A stretch of 64,000 nt of DNA from Steroidobacteraceae bacterium. Its GTDB lineage: Bacteria > Pseudomonadota > Gammaproteobacteria > Steroidobacterales > Steroidobacteraceae. Under the pieces are notes generated by a model. That model worked only from the letters and a program-made list of their open reading frames with translations. It ran no database searches and was not told the origin of the DNA. The position numbers were made by a program, and so were the translations under genes. Every line of letters starts with the position of its first letter. Within the stretch, counting starts at the first letter, position 1. Shown here piece after piece: positions 36,763 to 44,743 of this stretch. The stretch spans positions 377,001-441,000 of the forward strand of contig JAWLAG010000002.1 in the NCBI GenBank assembly GCA_041395505.1, read 5' to 3'.

Positions 36763-38058
36763 GTGAACCCAGTCTTCTGGACCATCGCTACCGTTCTGGT
36801 CGTCGCCGTGTGCGCCACCTTGATCGCTCCGGTGCTCTGGCGCGCGCCAACAGCTGACGAAGCCGCAGCCATCAAGAAGCGTCGACTGCTGATCGCACTC
36901 GCGATTGCCATCATCGTGCCCGTTGCCTCACTCGCCACCTATCGTTGGGTTGGCTCCTGGTCGCTGACGGGAGTCTCGGCGTCCGCGCAGGCCGCGGGCG
37001 CGCCACCTCACGCCGGCGCCATGGGCGACGGCGCGGCCGCGGGCGACATGACCCAGGCCATTGCCAATCTCGAGACGCGTTTGAGCGCGAGCCCACAGGA
37101 TGCCGATGGCTGGGAGTTGCTGTCGCAGTCCTATGCATTCCAGCAACGCAGTGCTGCCGCAGAAGCCGCGCAGGCCCGTGCCGACGCCGTGCGTGCAGGT
37201 ACCGAGGTCTCGCCGTGGAACGCCGAGGAATTCGGCGGTAGCCAGCGCAGCGACCAGGGTCTCGAGGCGCTGCGTGCCCGCGTGCGTGACAACCCGAACG
37301 ACGCCGATTCCTGGGCCTTGCTCGCCGAGGGCTACCGGCAGCGACGCGATTTCACCAATTCGCTCGCTGCTTTCGAGCGCCTGGTGCAGTTGAAGGCCAT
37401 GAACGCCGATCTGTGGGCCGACTATGCGGACGCAACGGCGGCTTCATCGGGCGGCCTCAATGCCGACAGTGCCCGCATGATCGACTCCGCGCTCGCGCTC
37501 GATCCCAATCACATGAAAGGCCTGTGGTTGAAGGGCAGTTGGCAGACGCGGCAGGACGATTACAAGGCGGCGGCCGCCACCTGGGAGAAAATGCTGGCAA
37601 TGTTGCCGGCCGATGCCTCCGATGCCCGCATCATCCGCGCCAATCTCGACGAAGCCCGCGCGAAAATGACCGGCGCACCAACAGCCGCGGCACCCGCAGC
37701 TGCCAGGTCCGCCGGTATCAGCGGCGAGATCGAAATCGATGCCAGGTGGCGGGCCAAGGCGGCGCCCGGCGCGGTGCTCTACGTATTCGCAAAAGCCGAG
37801 GGCCAGCCCGGCCCGCCGCTCGCGGTGTTGCGCACGGCCGTGAAGTCCTGGCCGGTGACATTTCGTCTCGATGACAGTCAGGCCATGATGCCGACCCGCC
37901 GGCTCTCGCAGTTCCAGCGAGTCGTCGTCGAGGCGCGGATTTCCCAAAGTGGTTCCGCAGACCCGGCGCCCGGGGATCTCCGCGGACGCAGCAAGGTCAT
38001 CGATCAGTCAGCCGCGAGCGCACCAGTTCGTGTCCTCATCAACGAAGAAGTCGGCTAG
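36763..38058 (+). CDS. ccmI: Cytochrome c biogenesis protein CcmI (TPR-containing)
   Basis: 431 residues, GTG start with GGAG 7 nt upstream. Two N-terminal membrane helices (FWTIATVLVVAVCATLIAPV; LLIALAIAIIVPVASLATY) flank a short cytoplasmic loop, as in CcmI/CycH. Then tetratricopeptide repeats (about 100-300; MTQAIANLETRLSASPQDADGW, NPNDADSWALLAEGYRQRRD, WLKGSWQTRQDDYKAAAATW) and a C-terminal domain with VLYVFAKAEGQPGPPLAVLR typical of CcmI. CcmI presents apocytochrome c to the CcmF/H ligation complex. Here it begins the operon that encodes the multihaem cytochromes, which suggests a dedicated maturation set together with the ccmF fusion across the divergent promoter. Other ccm genes are not in the window. 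Confidence 0.9.
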   Translation: MNPVFWTIATVLVVAVCATLIAPVLWRAPTADEAAAIKKRRLLIALAIAIIVPVASLATYRWVGSWSLTGVSASAQAAGAPPHAGAMGDGAAAGDMTQAIANLETRLSASPQDADGWELLSQSYAFQQRSAAAEAAQARADAVRAGTEVSPWNAEEFGGSQRSDQGLEALRARVRDNPNDADSWALLAEGYRQRRDFTNSLAAFERLVQLKAMNADLWADYADATAASSGGLNADSARMIDSALALDPNHMKGLWLKGSWQTRQDDYKAAAATWEKMLAMLPADASDARIIRANLDEARAKMTGAPTAAAPAAARSAGISGEIEIDARWRAKAAPGAVLYVFAKAEGQPGPPLAVLRTAVKSWPVTFRLDDSQAMMPTRRLSQFQRVVVEARISQSGSADPAPGDLRGRSKVIDQSAASAPVRVLINEEVG

Positions 38059-38080
38059 TCAGGCAAAGCGATAACAACAA

Positions 38081-39178
38081 ATGAGCAGACCACAGAAAAT
38101 CGTCGTCGCTGATCTCGAAGCGACCCCTCCGCGCAGCGCTCCGGCAGCGAAGCGTCCGCCGGTTGCGCAGCCCCGGCCCGCAGCGCCGGCGCGCAATCCG
38201 GCCCGCACGGCAACCGCACAGCGCGCGCCGAAACCTGCCGCGCCACCGCAGGCCGGAGCCACTCCTCCCAAGCCCAGGCCGCCAGCGCCGGCACCCGCAG
38301 CGGCCGAAGAGGACCATGTCGCACCGGTCGAATCGAAATTTCTCGCGCTGCTCCTGTCGGCCCGCTTCGGTTTCGGCCTCGCCGCCGTTGCCATCATCTT
38401 CGGCTTCTATTTCCCGACCGAGCGTTACCTCACGCCGGAGACAGGCGTTGGCTACTGGCTCGGCATCATCGGCGGCAGCAGCATGCTGCTGATCCTGCTC
38501 TACCCGCTGCGCAAGCGCTTCACCTGGCTGAAGGTCCTGGGCGGCATGAAAGTCTGGTTCCAGGGCCATATGCTGCTTGGCATCATCGGACCCCTGCTCA
38601 TTCTGTATCACTCCAATTTCTCGCTCGGCGCCACCAACAGCAATGCGGCGCTGATCGCCATGCTCACCGTGGCCGGCAGCGGTTTCGTCGGTCGATACTT
38701 CTACACGCGCATCCACCACGGTTTGTATGGTCGCAAGACTTCGTTGGGCGAATTGCGCGTCGCAGCCGATGACCTCAAGCGCAAAGTGTCCGGATCAGCG
38801 CTGGTGCCGGACCTGCTCGAGAACCTCGACACGGCCGAGAAACGCATCCTCGCCTACAAGCCTGGCGCATTTTCGATTCTGACGCGCCCGTTCGCCATTC
38901 CACTGCGCATGTATCGCGAGCGCTGGTGGGTCACGCGCATCGTATTGCGCCAGATGCAACAGGCTGCGGTGCGCACACCGGCATTGAGCGCCCAGCACGA
39001 GCGATTCTCGCGCGCGCTGCGTCGCTACATCAACAACCGCCTCAAAGCAACGCGCGAGGTGGCCGAGTTCCAGACCTATGAGCGATTGTTCTCCCTCTGG
39101 CACATGATGCACGTCCCGCTGCTGTTCCTGTTGTTCATCGCCGGGATCGTGCACGTCATTGCGGTGCATGTTTATTGA
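38081..39178 (+). CDS. Histidine-rich integral membrane protein, possible b-type cytochrome
   Basis: 365 residues. The first 85 are a Pro/Ala-rich cytoplasmic tail (PPVAQPRPAAPARNPARTA and similar). Four to five membrane helices follow: FGFGLAAVAIIFGFYFP, GYWLGIIGGSSMLLILLYPL, VWFQGHMLLGIIGPLLILYH, ALIAMLTVAGSGFVGRYF, and after an amphipathic region the last helix WHMMHVPLLFLLFIAGIVH ending IAVHVY. Helix 3 has two His 14 residues apart and the last helix several His, a pattern compatible with haem b ligation across the bilayer. I do not recognise a named family. Placed between ccmI and the 21-haem cytochrome, it could exchange electrons with the quinone pool. Confidence 0.72.
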   Translation: MSRPQKIVVADLEATPPRSAPAAKRPPVAQPRPAAPARNPARTATAQRAPKPAAPPQAGATPPKPRPPAPAPAAAEEDHVAPVESKFLALLLSARFGFGLAAVAIIFGFYFPTERYLTPETGVGYWLGIIGGSSMLLILLYPLRKRFTWLKVLGGMKVWFQGHMLLGIIGPLLILYHSNFSLGATNSNAALIAMLTVAGSGFVGRYFYTRIHHGLYGRKTSLGELRVAADDLKRKVSGSALVPDLLENLDTAEKRILAYKPGAFSILTRPFAIPLRMYRERWWVTRIVLRQMQQAAVRTPALSAQHERFSRALRRYINNRLKATREVAEFQTYERLFSLWHMMHVPLLFLLFIAGIVHVIAVHVY

Positions 39179-39194
39179 GCGTGCCCGGGCACGC

Positions 39195-40766
39195 ATGAAA
39201 GTGACTTCGTTGATCAGGAGGATTTGGTTGGTGATTGCCGTCGGCAGCATTGCAGGGCTCGCCCCCAGGGGGCAGGCCGCCAATGTCGAAACGCTGCTCA
39301 TGCCGGGCAAGCTCGCGGCTGCCCATGCCAAATACGAAGCCGATTGCAGCAACTGCCACGACAAGACCGACCGCAGCCGCCAGACGGCGCTGTGCCTCGA
39401 TTGCCACGACAAGGTCATGGACGACATCAAGGCGAAACGCGGTTTTCACGGCCGCCTCGCCGCCATCGAGACGGGTGCCTGTGCCGCCTGCCATAGCGAG
39501 CACCATGGCCGCGATGGCGATGTGCTCAATTTCAATCCCGCCACCTTCAATCACCAGCAGACCGACTTCAAGCTCGAAGGGGCACATCAGAGCGTGGCCT
39601 GCACCGCCTGCCACAAGAAAGGCAAACTCTATCGCGAAGCGTCATCGAGCTGCGGCAACTGCCACAAGGATGACGACCTGCACGATGGCCAGCTCGGCGC
39701 GAAGTGCGGCGACTGTCACAACAACTCGACCTGGGCCGCCGCCAAGTACGACCATGGCAAGACCAAATTCGCCCTGGTCGGCAAGCACAAGGACGTCGCC
39801 TGCAATGCCTGCCACCTCGGCGGCAAGTACAAGAATGCTCCGCTCTCGTGCATTTCCTGCCATCTGCCGGATGATGCGCATCGTGGCGATCGCGGCGAGA
39901 ACTGCGCCGAATGCCACACGCCGAGCGGCTGGACCGTATCGAAATTCGACCACGCCAAGGAAACCGGTTTCGCGCTGCTCGGCCGTCATAATGTCATCGC
40001 CTGCAACGACTGCCACAAGACGGGTCGTATGGAGGACGAAATCCCCAACACCTGCATCGGCTGTCACGCGGCCGACGACTCGCATGCCGGACGCTTTGGC
40101 GAGAAGTGCAACGACTGCCACAACAACGACGGCTGGGCGAACATGGACTACGATCATCTGGCGCGGAACAAATTCGCGCTGGAAGGCGCCCACGCCAAAC
40201 TCGATTGCCACGCCTGCCACACGACAGCCGTGGCCAAGGCGAAGCCCGGCAAGGAGTGCATCGACTGTCACCGCGCGACCGACCCGCACGGCGAAAAACT
40301 AGGCATTGCCTGCGACAGCTGCCACGGCACGAATGACTGGCACAGCGACATCGCCTTCGATCACGACCTGACCGAGTTTCCGCTCCTCGGCATGCACGTG
40401 GCCGTCAGCTGCGCGCAGTGCCATCGCACGCTCGAGTTCAAGGACGCGCCCCAGGAGTGCAACGGCTGCCATGCCGATCGCGACGTGCACAAGGGTGGCC
40501 TCGGCGAGGAATGCGCCAACTGTCACAACACCAATGGCTGGGAAATCTGGGATTTCGACCACGCCAAGGAAACAGGTTTCGCGTTGACCGGTGCGCACGG
40601 CAAGTTGAAATGCGCCGACTGTCACCGCCGACCTGCCGGTGAGGTGAAGCTCGCGCAGGACTGCGCGTCATGCCATCGCGACGACGATATTCATCTCGGC
40701 CAGTACGGCCGTCAATGCCAGCGCTGCCATACAACAATCACATTCAAGGGCGCTCGCATCCAGTGA
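39195..40766 (+). CDS. Periplasmic 21-haem c-type cytochrome
   Basis: 523 residues from the ATG at 39195, giving a signal peptide (SLIRRIWLVIAVGSIAGLAP...QA). I count 21 CXXCH haem-binding motifs, from CSNCH near residue 49 to CQRCH near the end, spaced in a repeating pattern with extra histidines (FDHAKETGFALLGRHNVIAC, YDHGKTKFALVGKHKDVAC, FDHDLTEFPLLGMHVAVSC) that can serve as distal ligands. There are no membrane anchors or lipobox, so it is probably soluble and periplasmic, linking the inner-membrane components to the outer-membrane conduit. It starts 16 bp after the membrane protein stop and ends 8 bp before the giant cytochrome start. Confidence 0.93.
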   Translation: MKVTSLIRRIWLVIAVGSIAGLAPRGQAANVETLLMPGKLAAAHAKYEADCSNCHDKTDRSRQTALCLDCHDKVMDDIKAKRGFHGRLAAIETGACAACHSEHHGRDGDVLNFNPATFNHQQTDFKLEGAHQSVACTACHKKGKLYREASSSCGNCHKDDDLHDGQLGAKCGDCHNNSTWAAAKYDHGKTKFALVGKHKDVACNACHLGGKYKNAPLSCISCHLPDDAHRGDRGENCAECHTPSGWTVSKFDHAKETGFALLGRHNVIACNDCHKTGRMEDEIPNTCIGCHAADDSHAGRFGEKCNDCHNNDGWANMDYDHLARNKFALEGAHAKLDCHACHTTAVAKAKPGKECIDCHRATDPHGEKLGIACDSCHGTNDWHSDIAFDHDLTEFPLLGMHVAVSCAQCHRTLEFKDAPQECNGCHADRDVHKGGLGEECANCHNTNGWEIWDFDHAKETGFALTGAHGKLKCADCHRRPAGEVKLAQDCASCHRDDDIHLGQYGRQCQRCHTTITFKGARIQ

Positions 40767-40774
40767 GGGACGCC

Positions 40775-43700
40775 ATGCGTAAATCCACTCTTACATTGCT
40801 GTTGCCGATATTGCTTCTCGTTTCGCTGGCCGCGGGAGCGGCACCTACAGAACAGCAACAGCAGTTCGACCATTTGACGACGGGCTTTGAGCTCCTCGGC
40901 AAGCACCGCGAAGTCAACTGCGAGCTGTGCCACGTCAATGCCGTGTTCTCCGGCACGCCGCGCGACTGCGCCGCCTGTCATGCCAAGGGCACGCAGATCA
41001 ACGCCACGCCGAAACCGTCGACTCACATACTCAGCACCGACCGTTGCGACGCCTGCCACAACGAAACCACGTTCACCCCGGCCGTGCGTTTCGACCACTC
41101 GGACGCGCTCGGCAGCTGCGAGACCTGCCACAACAACGTGCAGGCGACCGGCAAGCCGGACACTCACATTCCGACCACCCAGGGTTGCGAAGCCTGCCAC
41201 AAGACTTCGGCCTGGCTGCCCGCGGCCTTCGATCACGCCAATGTCACGGGCAACTGCGTCAGCTGCCATAACGGCACCAAGGCGACCGGCAAGAACCAGG
41301 GCCACATCAATTCAACCGACTCCTGCGAGTCCTGTCATAGCGTCAATTTCTGGGTGCCACCGACACGCGTCGATCACGCCCAGGTCATCGGCGCCTGCTT
41401 CAGCTGTCACAACGGCACCGATGCCACGGGCAAGTCGCAGAACCACATCCAGAGCGACAACAATTGCGAGCGCTGCCATTCGACCACGGCCTGGGTGCCC
41501 TCGAGCTTTGATCACACGGGTGTCACCGGCAACTGCTACAGCTGCCACAATGGCACGCAGGCGACCGGCAAGGCGCCCGATCACATCAGTTCGACCAATC
41601 GCTGCGAGAGCTGCCACACCTTCACCGCCTGGGTACCGGCGACAAAGGTTGATCACAACGAAGTCACCGGCAGCTGCTTCAGCTGCCACAACGGCACCAC
41701 GGCCACCGGCAAGACACAGAATCACCCGGCCACCGACAACAATTGCCAGAACTGCCATGCAACGACCGCCTGGCTGCCGGCGAACGTGAACCACGATGGC
41801 ATCACCGGTAATTGTTTCAGCTGCCACAACGGCACGGGCGCCACGGGCAAGAACCAGGGCCATATCAACTCGACCAATACCTGCGAGGGCTGCCACTCGG
41901 TCGTGAGCTGGGTGCCGGTGACGCGCGTCGACCATACCCAGGTGACCGGCAGCTGCTTCAGCTGCCACAACGGCACGACCGCCACGGGCAAGAGCCAGAA
42001 CCACATCGCGAGTGACAACAGCTGCGATAACTGCCATAGCACCAACGCCTGGATACCGGCCAACTTCAGCCACAACGGCATATCGGGCAATTGCTTCAGC
42101 TGTCACAACGGCACCGATGCGACCGGCAAGAACCAGGGTCACATCAATTCGACGAATACCTGCGAGGGTTGCCACTCGGTCGTGAGCTGGGCGCCGGTCA
42201 CGCGGGTCGATCACACCCAGGTCACGGGCGCGTGCTTCTCCTGCCACAACGGCACGACCGCGTCGGGCAAGACCCAGAACCACATTCCGAGTGACAACAG
42301 CTGTGACAACTGCCATAGCACCAACGCCTGGCTACCGGCGAACTTCAGCCACAATGGCATCACCGGAAGTTGCTACAGCTGCCATAACGGCACGCAGGCG
42401 ACTGGCAAGAACACCAATCACATCGCCAGCAGCAACAACTGCGAGACCTGCCATACCGTAACGGCCTGGCGGCCGGTGACGCGCGTCGATCACACTCAGG
42501 TCACGGGCAGCTGCTTCAGCTGCCACAACGGCACCACGGCGACCGGCAAGACGCAGAACCATATTCCGAGCAGCAACAACTGCGAGACCTGCCACGCGAC
42601 GACGGCCTGGCTGCCGGCCAATTTCAGTCATGCGGGTATCACCAACAACTGCTTCAGCTGCCACAACGGCACGCAGGCCACGGGCAAGAACCAGGGCCAT
42701 ATCGCGAGCGACAACAGCTGCGAGGGCTGCCATACGACCAATGCCTGGATCCCGGCGAACTTCAACCACGCGGGCGTCACCGGCAATTGCTTCAGCTGCC
42801 ACAACGGTACGGATGCCACCGGCAAGAACCAGGGCCACATCAATTCGACCAATACCTGCGAAGGCTGCCACTCGGTCGTCGCCTGGAAGCCGGCAACGCG
42901 TGTCGATCACACGCAGGTCACCGGCACCTGCTTCAGCTGCCACAACGGCACGACCGCCACGGGCAAGTCGCAGAATCACCCGGCGAGCGATAACAGCTGC
43001 GAGAACTGCCACAGCACCAGCGCCTGGCTGCCTGCGAATTTCAACCACAACGGCATCACGGGCAATTGCTTCAGCTGCCACAACGGCACCGACGCCACGG
43101 GCAAGAACCAGGGCCATATCAACACGAGCAATACCTGCGAGGCCTGTCATACGGTGAACGTCTGGAAGCCGGTCTCGCGCGTCGATCACACGCAGGTGAC
43201 GGGCACTTGCTTCAGCTGCCATAACGGCACCAATGCCACAGGCAAGAACCAGGGCCATATCAATTCGTCGAACAACTGCAGCAACTGCCATTCGACCACG
43301 ACCTGGATTCCAGTCACGCGCGTCGATCATACCCAGGTGAGCGGCACCTGCTTCAGCTGTCACAACGGTTCGATCGCCACCGGCAAGTCGCAGAACCATA
43401 TCGCGAGCGACAACAACTGCCAGAATTGCCACGCCACCACCGCCTGGCTGCCGGCCAACTTCAGCCACAACGGCATCACGGGCAATTGCTTCAGCTGCCA
43501 TAACGGCACCAATGCCACGGGCAAGAACCAGGGTCATATCAACTCGACGAACACCTGCGAGAACTGCCACACCGTCGCGGCGTGGAAACCGGTCTCACGC
43601 GTCGATCACACCCAGGTGACGGGCAGCTGCTTCAGCTGTCACAACGGCACGACGGCGACCGGCAAGTCGCAGAACCATATAGCGAGCGACAACAACTGCC

Positions 43701-44743
43701 AGAACTGCCACACCACGACGGCCTGGCTGCCGGCGAACTTCAGCCACAACGGCATCACGGGCAACTGCTTCAGCTGCCACAACGGCACCGATGCCACCGG
43801 CAAGAACCAGGGCCACATCACGTCGACCAATACCTGCGAGGCCTGCCATACGGTGGCCGGCTGGAAGCCAGTGTCGACCGTCGATCACGCCCAGGTGACG
43901 GGGACGTGCCAGAGCTGCCACAACGGCACGATCGCGATGGGCAAGAACCCGACGCATATCAACAGCACCAACAACTGCGCGTCCTGCCACTCGACGGCCG
44001 CCTGGCGTCCGGCACTGCGCGTCGATCACACGCAGGTGAGCGGCACCTGCTTCAGCTGCCATAACGGCACCACGGCCACCGGCAAGACGCAGAACCACAT
44101 TCCGAGCGACAACAACTGCGACACTTGCCACACCACCAACGCCTGGCGGCCGGCCGTGTTCGATCATGCGGGCGTTGCGCCGGGCACCTGCAGCACTTGC
44201 CACAATGGCATTCGCTCGACGGGCAAGCCGACCAACCACGTGCAGACGAATTCCGAGTGCGACGTCTGCCACAGCACCACCGCCTGGCTGCCGGCGGGCT
44301 TCGACCATACCGGCGTGACGACCGGCTGCAACAACTGCCACAACGGCACCTCGGCGACGGGCAAGCCGACCGGCCACATGCAGACGAGCCGCGAGTGCAT
44401 CTACTGCCATTCGGTCACGGCCTGGACACCGCTCACCTTCCGGCATACCTCGTCGGAGTATCCGGGCGATCACCGACGGGCGACGACCTGCACCAGTTGC
44501 CATACGACCAACACGGACCAGGCAACATGGAGCAATGCAACCTATCGCCCGGCCTGCGCGGGCTGCCATGCGGGTCAATACAAGTCCGATCCGCACAAAA
44601 AATACGGCAATACGAGGTACACCGTTTCCGAGCTGCGTAATTGCTCGGGCGCCTGTCATATCTACACCGATTCGACCCTGACCACGATCTCGAGCCGCCG
44701 CAATGGCCCGCAACACCGAGTTACTGACAACGGCTTCAATTAA
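40775..44743 (+). CDS. Giant 53-haem c-type cytochrome built from tandem diheme repeats
   Basis: 1322 residues, ATG at 40775 with GAGGGA just upstream; signal peptide LTLLLPILLLVSLAAGAA. I count 53 CXXCH motifs plus one CX3CH (CSGACH, near residue 1290). Most lie in a tandem array with a unit of 46-47 residues carrying two haem sites, alternating CFSCHNGTxATGK and CxxCHxxxAWxP, and two extra His (NHI and VDH/FSH), enough for bis-His ligation of each haem. Near-identical repeats extend from about 41.1 to 44.4 kb. The N-terminal FDHLTTGFELLGKHREVNC resembles the units of the 21-haem neighbour. Likely a long outer-membrane or extracellular electron wire. The 3' end overlaps the barrel gene by 41 bp. 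Confidence 0.95.
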   Translation: MRKSTLTLLLPILLLVSLAAGAAPTEQQQQFDHLTTGFELLGKHREVNCELCHVNAVFSGTPRDCAACHAKGTQINATPKPSTHILSTDRCDACHNETTFTPAVRFDHSDALGSCETCHNNVQATGKPDTHIPTTQGCEACHKTSAWLPAAFDHANVTGNCVSCHNGTKATGKNQGHINSTDSCESCHSVNFWVPPTRVDHAQVIGACFSCHNGTDATGKSQNHIQSDNNCERCHSTTAWVPSSFDHTGVTGNCYSCHNGTQATGKAPDHISSTNRCESCHTFTAWVPATKVDHNEVTGSCFSCHNGTTATGKTQNHPATDNNCQNCHATTAWLPANVNHDGITGNCFSCHNGTGATGKNQGHINSTNTCEGCHSVVSWVPVTRVDHTQVTGSCFSCHNGTTATGKSQNHIASDNSCDNCHSTNAWIPANFSHNGISGNCFSCHNGTDATGKNQGHINSTNTCEGCHSVVSWAPVTRVDHTQVTGACFSCHNGTTASGKTQNHIPSDNSCDNCHSTNAWLPANFSHNGITGSCYSCHNGTQATGKNTNHIASSNNCETCHTVTAWRPVTRVDHTQVTGSCFSCHNGTTATGKTQNHIPSSNNCETCHATTAWLPANFSHAGITNNCFSCHNGTQATGKNQGHIASDNSCEGCHTTNAWIPANFNHAGVTGNCFSCHNGTDATGKNQGHINSTNTCEGCHSVVAWKPATRVDHTQVTGTCFSCHNGTTATGKSQNHPASDNSCENCHSTSAWLPANFNHNGITGNCFSCHNGTDATGKNQGHINTSNTCEACHTVNVWKPVSRVDHTQVTGTCFSCHNGTNATGKNQGHINSSNNCSNCHSTTTWIPVTRVDHTQVSGTCFSCHNGSIATGKSQNHIASDNNCQNCHATTAWLPANFSHNGITGNCFSCHNGTNATGKNQGHINSTNTCENCHTVAAWKPVSRVDHTQVTGSCFSCHNGTTATGKSQNHIASDNNCQNCHTTTAWLPANFSHNGITGNCFSCHNGTDATGKNQGHITSTNTCEACHTVAGWKPVSTVDHAQVTGTCQSCHNGTIAMGKNPTHINSTNNCASCHSTAAWRPALRVDHTQVSGTCFSCHNGTTATGKTQNHIPSDNNCDTCHTTNAWRPAVFDHAGVAPGTCSTCHNGIRSTGKPTNHVQTNSECDVCHSTTAWLPAGFDHTGVTTGCNNCHNGTSATGKPTGHMQTSRECIYCHSVTAWTPLTFRHTSSEYPGDHRRATTCTSCHTTNTDQATWSNATYRPACAGCHAGQYKSDPHKKYGNTRYTVSELRNCSGACHIYTDSTLTTISSRRNGPQHRVTDNGFN
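41090..44440 (+). repeat. DNA-level tandem repeat inside the 53-haem cytochrome gene
   Basis: About 24 units of 138-141 bp, each encoding two haem sites; paired units give a higher-order period near 279 bp. Short blocks such as TGCTTCAGCTGCCACAACGG recur almost unchanged along the array. The similarity at silent positions suggests recent duplication or gene conversion, and the array may vary in length between strains. Confidence 0.85.

Noticed and set aside
41090..44440. Possible CRISPR-like array because of regular repeats
   Set aside because: Repeats are coding (CXXCH units), about 140 bp, without unique spacers and with no cas genes.
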